Origin: Arthrobacter pullicola
GTDB taxonomy: Bacteria; Actinomycetota; Actinomycetes; Actinomycetales; Micrococcaceae
Direction of reading: 5' to 3'
DNA length: 64,000 nt
Assembly: GCF_014836875.1 (NCBI RefSeq)
Contig: NZ_JACSQC010000004.1
Location: 124,001-188,000 of the forward strand
Under the pieces are notes generated by a model. It was not told where the DNA came from, searched no databases, and saw only the letters and a program-made list of their open reading frames with translations. Every line of letters starts with the position of its first letter. Position 1 is the stretch's first letter. Below are positions 48,655 to 56,451 of the stretch, piece by piece. The translations under genes and the position numbers were made by a program.

Positions 48655-48754
48655 CCTCGCCTTTTGCCGTTGATGCTGAGAATTCGGTGGAAGTCCGCCG
48701 ACACACCGCCGGCAATGCGGAGTGGTGAGTTTTTTATCTCATACGGTCGTAGTT

Positions 48755-49714
48755 GTGGACATCCCTCTTAACAGCTCCCTGGTCCTGGCGGCAGCCGTCG
48801 GGCTCTGGCTGCTGTGGGTTGCCCCGCAGTACCTGCAGCGAAGGCAGGCCCCTGCAGCGTCCGTGCCCGGACGAGCAGGAACTGCCTCCAGCGCAGCCAG
48901 CAGCGCCGCCAACGAACCGGACCCAAGTTCTCAGGGGAACATCATGTACAACACCAGCACCGGCGTCCAGCCTCCGCATGGGCCGGGGCGCCCCCAGCCG
49001 GGGGCAGACCGCGGTTCTGGTGAGACGCCTGCCGCTGCACCCGCCGCGCCGCTGCGTATCCGCTACGACCGCCTGGTACTGGCCGGCCTCGGGCTCGTTT
49101 TCCTCGCCGGCATTCTGGCGGGAGGAACAGCCGCACTCCTGGGCGTGGTGTCCGGCTGGCTGCCGGGGGCAGCCGCCCTCGGCACACTCGCTGTTTTCGC
49201 TGCGCTCCGCAATCTTGCCGTCCGCGACCGCCGGGCACGCCGCGCCCGGCACGCTGCAGCGGCAGCCCGCCGGGCTGCCGAGCCGGCTGCTGCTGCCCCC
49301 GTCCGGCCCAACCCGAAGGCCGACATCGTCTTCGATGCTTCCAGCTCCGCAGCTCCGGAAAACGCAGCCGCTGCCGCCCCCTCGCAGCCGGTCCAGCCGT
49401 CCATGCCGGTCCCGAAACCGCTGCCGCGCCTGACAGCCGGAGAGCTTCGCGCAGCGGCCCTGGCTGAGGCCGCCAAGAGCGCCGAAGCATCGTCCTGGGA
49501 ACCCGTGGCCGTTCCAAAGCCGACGTACGTGGATGCTCCGATGGCCCCTCGTCCGGCGCCGAAGCCGCTGGCGGTCCCCGCTTCCCCCAAGCCCGTGCTG
49601 AAAACGCCCATCCGCCCCGTTGCAGCGCCCGCTGCCGGGAGCACCCCCATCGATCCCCGCCCGGCCACCGGTATTTTGAACCTGGACGACGTCCTGCAGC
49701 GGCGCCGGGCGTAA
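48755..49714 (+). CDS. Membrane protein with Pro/Ala-rich tail, Micrococcaceae type
   Basis: A protein of 319 residues. An N-terminal membrane segment (LNSSLVLAAAVGLWLLWVAP) is followed by a polar linker, then a pair of hydrophobic segments (LVLAGLGLVFLAGILAGGTA; GWLPGAAALGTLAVFAALRN), a basic block (RDRRARRARHAAAAARRA) and a long Pro/Ala-rich tail ending GILNLDDVLQRRRA, which I recall as a conserved end of this orphan family. GTG 48755 is preferred: TACGGT ends seven bases before it (leaderless). The function is unknown. Confidence 0.78.
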   Translation: MDIPLNSSLVLAAAVGLWLLWVAPQYLQRRQAPAASVPGRAGTASSAASSAANEPDPSSQGNIMYNTSTGVQPPHGPGRPQPGADRGSGETPAAAPAAPLRIRYDRLVLAGLGLVFLAGILAGGTAALLGVVSGWLPGAAALGTLAVFAALRNLAVRDRRARRARHAAAAARRAAEPAAAAPVRPNPKADIVFDASSSAAPENAAAAAPSQPVQPSMPVPKPLPRLTAGELRAAALAEAAKSAEASSWEPVAVPKPTYVDAPMAPRPAPKPLAVPASPKPVLKTPIRPVAAPAAGSTPIDPRPATGILNLDDVLQRRRA

Positions 49715-49723
49715 CAGCCCGAG

Positions 49724-51022
49724 ATGGCGCCGGATCCGCGGCGCGGACGCGGCGGTGATACGCACTCCGGTCCGGCTCTCCCTGCCGGGACCGTGCAGCG
49801 TGCACTGCTGGAGGGAACACGGATGGCAGTTCCGCTGGCGCAGCTCCTGACGCCGCGGCACCTCATCCTGGACTCCTGGACCCATGAAAGGACCTTTCAC
49901 CGCCCCGGAGCCGGAGTCAGCTGCCTGTACCGGGTGCAGGCACTGGACCGGGCGGGACGCGTCCTGACGCTCTACGCCGGCGCCACGAGTGCTGTCCTGG
50001 ACACTGCAGACCCGGGCACCGTTCAGGCCACCTTGGCCGGGATCCGCCTGAGCCTGTGGCTGCATCCCCATGATCCGCTGCTTTCGGGGCTGTCCTGGGC
50101 GCTCTCACCCCAGGACGTTGCCCGGGATGTTTTTGGGCAGTCAGACGCCGATGCCCCGACTGTCCTTAGCCTCTCCGCCTACCGTCCGCTGCGGAGGGCC
50201 GTGGTGCGGGCAGTCTGCGGCGACAGCACCGCCTACCTGAAAATCCTGCTTCCGGGACAAGCGGAAGAACTGCGCCACCGGCACCAGCTGCTGGCCGGAA
50301 CGGCAGTGCCTGCGGCCACGGTGACCGGACCCAATCAACCGGCCGATCCCCGGGCACACAGCGCCGTTGCCCTCTCCGCCCTGGCTGGGGCGCCGCTGCT
50401 GCACGGGCTGCGGGACGGCACACATGGGCTGGTTCCCGAGGACCTGAGCCGGCTGCTGGACCTGCTCCCGGCGGACGCGCTGCACCTGGAAAGCCGCCCT
50501 GCCTGGGCAGAGCGGGCCCGGGCCTACGGCACAGCTGCGGCTGCCATCCTGCCCGGGGAAGCAAACCGGATCAGGGCCCTGGCACGGACGATCGAGAAGT
50601 ACGTCCGCAGTCTGGACCCCGGGCCCGTGGTCCCGGTTCACGGCGACTTTTACGAGGGAAACCTCCTGTCCGGTGACGGACACATCACCGGGCTGCTCGA
50701 CGTTGACGGCCTCGGACCGGGCCACCGGGTAGATGACCTGGCCTGTTTCCTCGGCCACCTCGCTGTCCTGGCGGAGCTCTCACCCGAGTCCGCGCTGCCC
50801 GGCGAACTGCAGGTGTTCCATACAGCGTTCCAGGATTTCGCTGAGGCGGCCGGCAGCTCATCGGCGGCGCTGCATGCGCGGGCAGCCGGAGTTGCCCTGA
50901 GCCTGGTACCGGGGGCAAGGGCCGGAAGCCGCAGCCGCTCCGAGAATGCCCTTGCCCGTCTGCGTGCCGTGGAAACCCTGCTGGCACGTGCTTCGGCCGG
51001 CTCCCGCAAAATGCGGCCCTGA
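49724..51022 (+). CDS. Phosphotransferase (APH) family protein
   Basis: A 432-residue protein of the aminoglycoside phosphotransferase/choline kinase fold. The catalytic Brenner motif is in VPVHGDFYEGNLLSGDGHIT (HGD...N) and the metal motif in GLLDVDGLGPGHRVDDLACF. The N-terminal lobe is diverged, with SAYRPLRRAVVRAVCGDSTA and TAYLKILLPGQAEELRHRHQ as the likely lysine-bearing region. Substrate unknown; such enzymes phosphorylate sugars, amines or antibiotics. The start may be further 3' (MAVPLAQLLTPRHL at 49823). An 11-base repeat array follows its stop. Confidence 0.82.
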   Translation: MAPDPRRGRGGDTHSGPALPAGTVQRALLEGTRMAVPLAQLLTPRHLILDSWTHERTFHRPGAGVSCLYRVQALDRAGRVLTLYAGATSAVLDTADPGTVQATLAGIRLSLWLHPHDPLLSGLSWALSPQDVARDVFGQSDADAPTVLSLSAYRPLRRAVVRAVCGDSTAYLKILLPGQAEELRHRHQLLAGTAVPAATVTGPNQPADPRAHSAVALSALAGAPLLHGLRDGTHGLVPEDLSRLLDLLPADALHLESRPAWAERARAYGTAAAAILPGEANRIRALARTIEKYVRSLDPGPVVPVHGDFYEGNLLSGDGHITGLLDVDGLGPGHRVDDLACFLGHLAVLAELSPESALPGELQVFHTAFQDFAEAAGSSSAALHARAAGVALSLVPGARAGSRSRSENALARLRAVETLLARASAGSRKMRP

Positions 51023-51053
51023 GCCAGGCGGGGCATCCCCGCATCTGTTCCAA

Positions 51054-51130
51054 CGGACGCCCAACGGACGCCCAACGGACGCCCAGCGGACGCCCAACGG
51101 ACGCCCAACGGACGCCAAACGGACGCCGAT
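51054..51130. repeat. 11-bp tandem repeat array after the phosphotransferase gene
   Basis: Seven copies of CGGACGCCCAA begin at 51054, 51065, 51076, 51087, 51098, 51109 and 51120. Four are identical; the third ends in G, the sixth has CCAAA and the seventh is degenerate. It occupies the 176-base gap before the sugar kinase gene. No hairpin or promoter signal was recognised in it. Confidence 0.93.
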
Positions 51131-51186
51131 CGGCGGATACCGGGTGGAAAACGCGCTCCGTTAGCCGGGTCCGCCCGCTGGCTGCG

Positions 51187-51192
51187 TAGGCT
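51187..51192 (+). promoter_or_regulatory. -10-like box before the BadF/BcrAD-type kinase gene
   Basis: TAGGCT ends seven bases before the ATG at 51199; GAAGGA lies directly against the start codon. Confidence 0.4.
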
Positions 51193-51198
51193 GAAGGA

Positions 51199-52113
51199 AT
51201 GCAACTGAGCTCCAACCCCGGATCCGGGGCAGACCACACCGCCGTCGGCCTGGATATCGGTGGCACTAAAACACACGGCATCCGGCTGCACGGCAATGAC
51301 GTCGTGGCCGAAGCCGTGAGCGGCAGCGCCAACGTGCAGAACGTTTCCCGCGAGCAGGCCCGGCAGAACCTGGCGGAGATTTTCGCCGCGCTGGGGACCG
51401 GGGACGTGTCCCGGGTGGTCGCGGGTTCCGGGGGAGTGGACACGGAAGAGGACGCCGCCGCGCTGCGGGTCCTGATCCACGAACATGTTCCGGACGCCGA
51501 GGTGAGCGTAGTACATGACACGCGGCTGATCCTGGCCGCGGGCGAGGCGCCGGCCGGGATCGGTCTGATCGCGGGCACCGGGTCCGTGGCCTGGGGGATG
51601 GACGGCTCCGGTGCCCAGGTGCGGTCCGGAGGCTGGGGCTACCTGCTCGGGGACGAAGGCAGCGCCTACTGGATTGGCCGCGAAGCGGTCCGGCATGCCC
51701 TGCGCCTGCACGATCTGGGGCAGGAACCCGACCGGCTGGCCGCGGAGCTGCTGCTGGCCGTCGGTGTGCCGTCCCCGGAGCTGCTCATTGCCCGGTTCCA
51801 CGCTGAGGCCGGGCGCCGCTACTGGGCGTCGATGGCCCGCGTTGTCTTCGAAGCAGCGGAGGAAGGCCACGGACCCAGCAGAAGCATCGTTGCCACGGCC
51901 GCGCGGGATCTCGCCGGCCTGGTGGCAGACGTTGCCGCCCAGCTGGATATCCGGGGCCCGGTGGTGATCGGCGGCGGAATCGGCGTCCACCAGCCACTGC
52001 TGCAGGACCTGCTGGAAGCCGGCCTGTCCGCCCGGGGGCTCGCGGATATCCGCTTCCTTTCCCAGGATCCGGTGTTCGGTGTCCGCTACCTGCTCGCCGG
52101 TGGTGCAGCATGA
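51199..52113 (+). CDS. BadF/BadG/BcrA/BcrD-type sugar kinase (N-acetylglucosamine kinase-like)
   Basis: A 304-residue ASKHA-fold ATPase. The phosphate-1 motif VGLDIGGTKTHGIRL is followed by VAGSGGVDTEEDAAAL, VVHDTRLILAAGE, LIAGTGSVAWGMDG (phosphate 2) and the signature GGWGYLLGDEGSAYWIGRE, which is typical of N-acetylglucosamine kinases of this family. The adenosine motif is VVIGGGIGVHQPLLQDLL. It probably phosphorylates GlcNAc or a related amino sugar from cell-wall turnover. It overlaps the NUDIX gene by four bases (ATGA). Confidence 0.88.
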   Translation: MQLSSNPGSGADHTAVGLDIGGTKTHGIRLHGNDVVAEAVSGSANVQNVSREQARQNLAEIFAALGTGDVSRVVAGSGGVDTEEDAAALRVLIHEHVPDAEVSVVHDTRLILAAGEAPAGIGLIAGTGSVAWGMDGSGAQVRSGGWGYLLGDEGSAYWIGREAVRHALRLHDLGQEPDRLAAELLLAVGVPSPELLIARFHAEAGRRYWASMARVVFEAAEEGHGPSRSIVATAARDLAGLVADVAAQLDIRGPVVIGGGIGVHQPLLQDLLEAGLSARGLADIRFLSQDPVFGVRYLLAGGAA

Positions 52114-52595
52114 GCGGGACGAAGCAGCCGTTTGATGTCCGCGTCGGCGCGTACGCCGTCGTCGTCCAGGATGGAGCCATCCTGCTGGCGCACTGGCACC
52201 AGCACGGCAACTCCGCGTGGACCCTGCCGGGCGGGGGACTCGAATTCGGGGAAGACGCACCCACCGCCGCTGTGCGCGAGGTCCTGGAGGAAACCGGCTA
52301 CACCGTGGAACTGGACGGCTTGCTGGGGGTGGACAGCCACTTCATCCCGCCGGAGAAAAGGATGCACGGCGAGGGCCGGATGCTTCATGCCCTCCGCGTG
52401 ATCTACCGGGCCAGCATCACGGGCGGCGAGCTGGCGAGCGAGGCGGCCGGCAGCACGGACGAGGCCGCCTGGTTCCCGCTGGACGAAGTGGCCGGGCTGG
52501 AGCGGGTGGGGCTGGTGGATGCTGCCCTTGAACTGCTGCGCAGCGCTCCCGGGGACGCCACGGCGCCGCTTCGCCCGTGGCGTAACCCCCGCTAA
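52110..52595 (+). CDS. NUDIX hydrolase
   Basis: A 161-residue NUDIX protein. The Nudix box is readable as GGGLEFGEDAPTAAVREVLE followed by ETGY, fitting GX5EX7REUXEEXGU. The surroundings VGAYAVVVQDGAILLAHWHQ and STDEAAWFPLDEVAGL match small-molecule NDP-X hydrolases of the MutT/ADP-ribose group. The substrate cannot be told. It is translationally coupled to the sugar kinase upstream. Confidence 0.9.
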   Translation: MSGTKQPFDVRVGAYAVVVQDGAILLAHWHQHGNSAWTLPGGGLEFGEDAPTAAVREVLEETGYTVELDGLLGVDSHFIPPEKRMHGEGRMLHALRVIYRASITGGELASEAAGSTDEAAWFPLDEVAGLERVGLVDAALELLRSAPGDATAPLRPWRNPR

Positions 52596-52703
52596 CGCTG
52601 GACTCAGAGGCGCGGGAACACATAGCGTAATTTCACGGCTTGTCAGCATACTGCCGATTCCCCGCCGTATGTGCACCAGTCGAAACCAACCACGGAGGCT
52701 GTT

Positions 52704-53873
52704 ATGTCCCTTCCGGATGCCCCTACGCCCCAGCCGGGTGCCGTGGAACCCATGATCAGGTTCCGCGGCGTCACCAAGTCCTATCCGGGCTCGGACTCGC
52801 CCGCCGTGGATAACCTCTCCCTCGACATCGCCAAGGGCGCCATCACCGTCTTCGTCGGCCCCTCCGGCTGCGGGAAAACCACCTCGCTTCGCATGATCAA
52901 CCGCATGGTGGAACCGACGTCGGGAACCATCGAGGTGGACGGCCGCGACGCGGCCACGATCCCCTCCTCGGATCTGCGCCGGTCCATGGGGTACGTGATG
53001 CAGTCCTCCGGACTGCTCCCACACCGGACTGTCCTGGATAACATCGGGACCGTTCCCCGGCTGAACGGGGTCCCCAAACGCAAGGCCCGGGTACGCGCAG
53101 CGGAACTGCTCGACGTCGTTGGCCTGGCCCCGGAGCTGGGAAACCGGTATCCCGCGCAGCTCTCCGGCGGCCAGCAGCAGCGCGTCGGTGTGGCCCGGGC
53201 GCTGGCGGCCGATCCGCCGGTGCTGCTGATGGACGAACCGTTCAGCGCCGTGGACCCGGTGGTCCGGGCGGAGCTGCAGCAGGAACTGCTGCGCCTGCAG
53301 CGTGACCTGGCCAAAACCATCGTGTTCGTCACCCATGACATCGATGAAGCCACCATCCTGGGCGACAAGGTCGCCGTCTTCGCCGTCGGCGGGCGGCTGG
53401 CGCAGTACGACTCGCCGGAAGGGATCCTCCGGGCACCCGTCGACGACTTCGTTGCCGGCTTCGTCGGCAAGGACCGCGGCTTCCGCCACCTGGGCTTCCA
53501 ATCCGGGGACACCGTTGCCGTGCATCCGGTGCAGACGCTGGACCCGGCCCAGCTCGCGGACCCCGCCGTTCCGGTCCGCGGGGGATGGGCGCTGGCGGTC
53601 GACGACGGCGGGCGGCCCCTGGGCTGGGTGCCCGCCTCCGGGCGTGCCTCGGTGACGTCCGCGCAGGACGTGGTTCCAGGTGGATCCCTGCACCGGCACG
53701 GCGAGAGCCTGCGCAGTGCGCTGGATGCAGCGCTGTCCTCGCCCTCGGGGATGGGTGTGGTTGTGGATCCCGAAGGCCGGGTGGAGGGGATTGTCCAGGC
53801 CGGAGAGATTCTCGAACTCATCGAAAAGGCCCGGCTGCGCCGCGGCATGGCGCTGCACGGCTCGGCGGTCTGA
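52704..53873 (+). CDS. Osmoprotectant ABC importer, ATP-binding protein (OpuCA/ProV-like)
   Basis: A 389-residue ATPase. Walker A is VFVGPSGCGKTTSLRMINRM; the signature is AQLSGGQQQRVGVARALA, Walker B VLLMDEPFSAVDPVVRAEL and the switch His in VFVTHDIDEATILGDKVAVF. The RMVEPTSGTIEVDGRDA segment is typical of the betaine/choline group. A C-terminal tail (residues about 270-380) resembles a CBS pair, which senses ionic strength or nucleotides in OpuA-type importers. ATG 52704 has a GGAGG site. It is first of a four-gene operon. Confidence 0.94.
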   Translation: MSLPDAPTPQPGAVEPMIRFRGVTKSYPGSDSPAVDNLSLDIAKGAITVFVGPSGCGKTTSLRMINRMVEPTSGTIEVDGRDAATIPSSDLRRSMGYVMQSSGLLPHRTVLDNIGTVPRLNGVPKRKARVRAAELLDVVGLAPELGNRYPAQLSGGQQQRVGVARALAADPPVLLMDEPFSAVDPVVRAELQQELLRLQRDLAKTIVFVTHDIDEATILGDKVAVFAVGGRLAQYDSPEGILRAPVDDFVAGFVGKDRGFRHLGFQSGDTVAVHPVQTLDPAQLADPAVPVRGGWALAVDDGGRPLGWVPASGRASVTSAQDVVPGGSLHRHGESLRSALDAALSSPSGMGVVVDPEGRVEGIVQAGEILELIEKARLRRGMALHGSAV

Positions 53874-53875
53874 GC

Positions 53876-54568
53876 ATGGACTGGTTCCTGCAGAACACTG
53901 AGATGATCGGACGCCTGACTGCGCTGCACCTGTTCCAGGCCGTGATTCCCCTTGTCCTCGGCGTGCTCATCGCCATCCCGCTGGCCCAGGCCGCGCGGCT
54001 GCACCGAGGGCTCGGCGGGTTCATCCTCGGCACTTCCGCGATCCTCTACACCATTCCGTCCCTGGCCCTCTTCGTTCTGCTGCCGGTGATCCTGGGCACC
54101 AAGGTCCTGGATATCACCAACGTGATCGTGGCCCTGACCATATATGCCGTGGCCCTGCTGGTGAGGTCCACCGTGGATGCGCTGAACTCGGTGGATGATG
54201 ACGTCCGCCAGGCAGCAGCCGCGATGGGCTACCGGCCGCTGCGGCGCTTCCTTGCCGTGGACCTTCCGCTGTCCCTGCCGGTGCTGTTCGCCGGACTGCG
54301 GGTAATCTCCGTGTCCAACATGTCGCTGGTGAGCGTGGGTGCCCTGCTGGGCATCGACAGCCTGGGCCGGCTGTTTATGGACGGGCTGTACCGGAACTTC
54401 CCGACCGAGATCGTCGTCGGAATCGTGCTTATCCTGCTGCTTGCCCTGGTGCTGGACCTGGTGCTGGTCCTGTGCCAGCGGCTGCTCACCCCGTGGACCC
54501 GCGCCGCCCGGCGGACGGGCCCGCCGCTGCCGCTGTCCACCCTGGAAGCCAGGACGGCTGGTGCGTAA
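53876..54568 (+). CDS. Osmoprotectant ABC importer, permease 1 (OpuCB-like)
   Basis: A 230-residue binding-protein-dependent permease with five to six membrane segments. It has ALHLFQAVIPLVLGVLIAIP, ILYTIPSLALFVLLPVILG, YAVALLVRSTVDALNSVDDD and the ATPase-coupling loop VRQAAAAMGYRPLRRFLAVD. ATG 53876 begins two bases after the ATPase stop. Together with the second permease it forms the heterodimeric channel of an OpuC/OsmF-type importer. Confidence 0.94.
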   Translation: MDWFLQNTEMIGRLTALHLFQAVIPLVLGVLIAIPLAQAARLHRGLGGFILGTSAILYTIPSLALFVLLPVILGTKVLDITNVIVALTIYAVALLVRSTVDALNSVDDDVRQAAAAMGYRPLRRFLAVDLPLSLPVLFAGLRVISVSNMSLVSVGALLGIDSLGRLFMDGLYRNFPTEIVVGIVLILLLALVLDLVLVLCQRLLTPWTRAARRTGPPLPLSTLEARTAGA

Positions 54569-55320
54569 TGGACTACACGAGCGATAACGTCCTGGTCCAA
54601 ATGTTCGAATGGCTCACCTATCCCGCCAATTGGGAAGGGCCGCGGGGGATCCCCGTGCGCATCGTGGAGCACCTGGGCTACACGGCGCTCGCCGTGGGAA
54701 TCGCGGCCCTGATCGCCGTTCCGCTGGGCCTGTACATCGGGCACACCGGCCGGGGACGCGTCGTCGTGGTCTCCGGCACCGGCATCCTGCGGGCGCTGCC
54801 CACCCTGGGCCTGGTGTTCCTCTTTGTCCTGCTGGCCGGAATCGGGCTGATGCCGCCCATCTGGGCCCTGGTGCTGCTCGCCATGCCGCCGCTGCTCGCC
54901 GGCGTGTACGCCGGAATCTCCTCCGTGGACCGCACCATCGTGGACGCGGCACGGGCCATGGGAATGAACGAGTTCCAGATCCTTTTCCGCGTCGAGCTGC
55001 CCAATGGCCTGAAAGTGGCCTTCGGCGGTTTCCGGGCAGCTGTGCTGCAGGTCCTGGCGACCGTCTCCGTCGTCGCGTTTATTTCCCTCGGGGGGCTCGG
55101 CGTGTACCTGATCGAAGGAACCCAGCTGCGCGACAACGGGCGTCTTTTCGGCGGAGCCCTGCTGATTGCACTGCTGGCGCTCGCTGTGGATTTGGTGCTG
55201 GCGGCCGTCCAGCGCCTTGTACTATCGCCGGGGCTGCGGACCAGCAGTGCCCGGAAACCGGCCGCACCAAGCCACCGGCGGGCCCAGCCCGCCGTCCGCC
55301 AAGAAGGAGCAACATCATGA
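54568..55320 (+). CDS. Osmoprotectant ABC importer, permease 2 (OpuCD-like)
   Basis: A 250-residue permease, paralogous to the previous one. It has EHLGYTALAVGIAALIAVPL, GILRALPTLGLVFLFVLLAG, GVYAGISSVDRTIVDAARAM and the coupling loop AARAMGMNEFQILFRVELPN; the basic tail (ARKPAAPSHRRAQPAVRQ) is cytosolic. Its ATG shares one base with the preceding stop (TAATG) and its stop lies four bases into the binding-protein gene. Confidence 0.94.
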   Translation: MDYTSDNVLVQMFEWLTYPANWEGPRGIPVRIVEHLGYTALAVGIAALIAVPLGLYIGHTGRGRVVVVSGTGILRALPTLGLVFLFVLLAGIGLMPPIWALVLLAMPPLLAGVYAGISSVDRTIVDAARAMGMNEFQILFRVELPNGLKVAFGGFRAAVLQVLATVSVVAFISLGGLGVYLIEGTQLRDNGRLFGGALLIALLALAVDLVLAAVQRLVLSPGLRTSSARKPAAPSHRRAQPAVRQEGATS

Positions 55321-56285
55321 GCATACGTACCCGACCGCGCACCAAGGCCGTCCTGACGGGGGCTGCGGGCCTGGCTGCCGCGCTGGTGCTGGCCTCCTGC
55401 GGAGCAAACTCGGACCCGCAGGGTGAGGAAACCAGCACCTCACCAGCGGCGTCGGGGGAAACCTCCACTCTGGTGGTCGGTTCCGCTGACTTCCCCGAAT
55501 CCCAGATCATCGCGGAAATCTATGCCGGTGCCCTGAACGCCAAGGGCATCGAAGCCAGCACCAAGCCGGGCATCGGTTCCCGCGAGATCTACTACCAGGC
55601 CCTGGAAGACGGCTCGGTCCAGATCATCCCGGACTACAGCGGCAACCTTCTGCTCTTCGCTGACACCGAAGCCACCGCCCAGTCGGCGGAGGAGATCATG
55701 GACGCCCTGCCGGCGGCGCTGGAGGAGGAGTCCCCGGATGCCAACATTGCCGTCCTGGAACCGGCCTCGGCCGAAAGCAAGGACGCCCTGGTGGTGACGC
55801 AGGCGACCGCGGAGAAGTACGACCTGACCTCGCTGGAGGACCTGGCCAAGGTCTGCGGTGAAATTACCATCGCCGCGCCCACCACGTTCCAGGAGCGCGC
55901 CTACGGCCTGCCGGGCCTGGCGGAGAAGTACGGCTGTGAGCCGGGCGGTTTTGAAGCGATCAACGACGGCGGCGGGGAAGCCACGCTGCAGGCGCTGCTG
56001 ACGGACAAGGTGCAGGCCGCGGATATCTACACCACCACACCGTCCATCGAGGAAAACAGCTTGGTGGTCCTGGAAGACCCGAAGAACAACTTCATTGCCC
56101 AGCAGGTGCTGCCGCTGGTGAACCTCGACGCCGTGAACCAGGAAGCGCAGGACGTCCTGAACAGCGTGTCAGCGGTCCTGACCACGGATGACCTGATTGC
56201 CCTGAACCAGGCCGTCTCCGGAGACCAGAAGCAGGACCCGAAGGCTGCGGCGGAAGCCTGGCTGAAGGAGAAGGGCCTGGCCTAG
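55317..56285 (+). CDS. Osmoprotectant-binding lipoprotein (OpuCC/OsmF/ProX-like)
   Basis: A 322-residue lipoprotein of the OpuAC/ProX type. The signal TKAVLTGAAGLAAALVLASC contains the lipobox Cys; the mature part has LVVGSADFPESQIIAEIYAG, STKPGIGSREIYYQALEDG, IIPDYSGNLLLFAD, ITIAAPTTFQERAYGLPGL and VQAADIYTTTPSIEENSLVV. Ligands in the family are glycine betaine, choline, carnitine or similar compounds. ATG 55317 has AAGGAGC. A hairpin terminator follows. This uptake system and trehalose synthesis could both serve osmotic tolerance. Confidence 0.94.
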   Translation: MSIRTRPRTKAVLTGAAGLAAALVLASCGANSDPQGEETSTSPAASGETSTLVVGSADFPESQIIAEIYAGALNAKGIEASTKPGIGSREIYYQALEDGSVQIIPDYSGNLLLFADTEATAQSAEEIMDALPAALEEESPDANIAVLEPASAESKDALVVTQATAEKYDLTSLEDLAKVCGEITIAAPTTFQERAYGLPGLAEKYGCEPGGFEAINDGGGEATLQALLTDKVQAADIYTTTPSIEENSLVVLEDPKNNFIAQQVLPLVNLDAVNQEAQDVLNSVSAVLTTDDLIALNQAVSGDQKQDPKAAAEAWLKEKGLA

Positions 56286-56315
56286 CCGGACAGCAGACCC
56301 ATACGTTCGACTGCC

Positions 56316-56355
56316 GGCCCGGCGCCAGTGCTCTGTGAAGCACTGACGCCGGGCC
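56316..56355 (+). terminator. Terminator after the osmoprotectant operon
   Basis: GGCCCGGCGCCAGTGCT (56316-56332) pairs with AGCACTGACGCCGGGCC (56339-56355) with one mismatch and a six-base loop; there is no T-run. Confidence 0.75.
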
Positions 56356-56451
56356 GCAGCGTGTCGGCCGTCCCCGGGCTGGCTGGCCACACGTCGGAAT
56401 CACCCCGGCTAGAATCAGCAAATACCCCGCCCCGGCTTCGAAGGACAGTGC

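Noticed and set aside
51054-51130. Possible coding extension of the phosphotransferase through the 11-bp repeats
   Set aside because: The gene stops at 51022 before the array, and an 11-base unit changes frame at every copy.
54609-55316. Long 5' extension of the osmoprotectant-binding protein
   Set aside because: It would run through the permease gene in another frame; the true start is ATG 55317 with AAGGAG and a lipoprotein signal.
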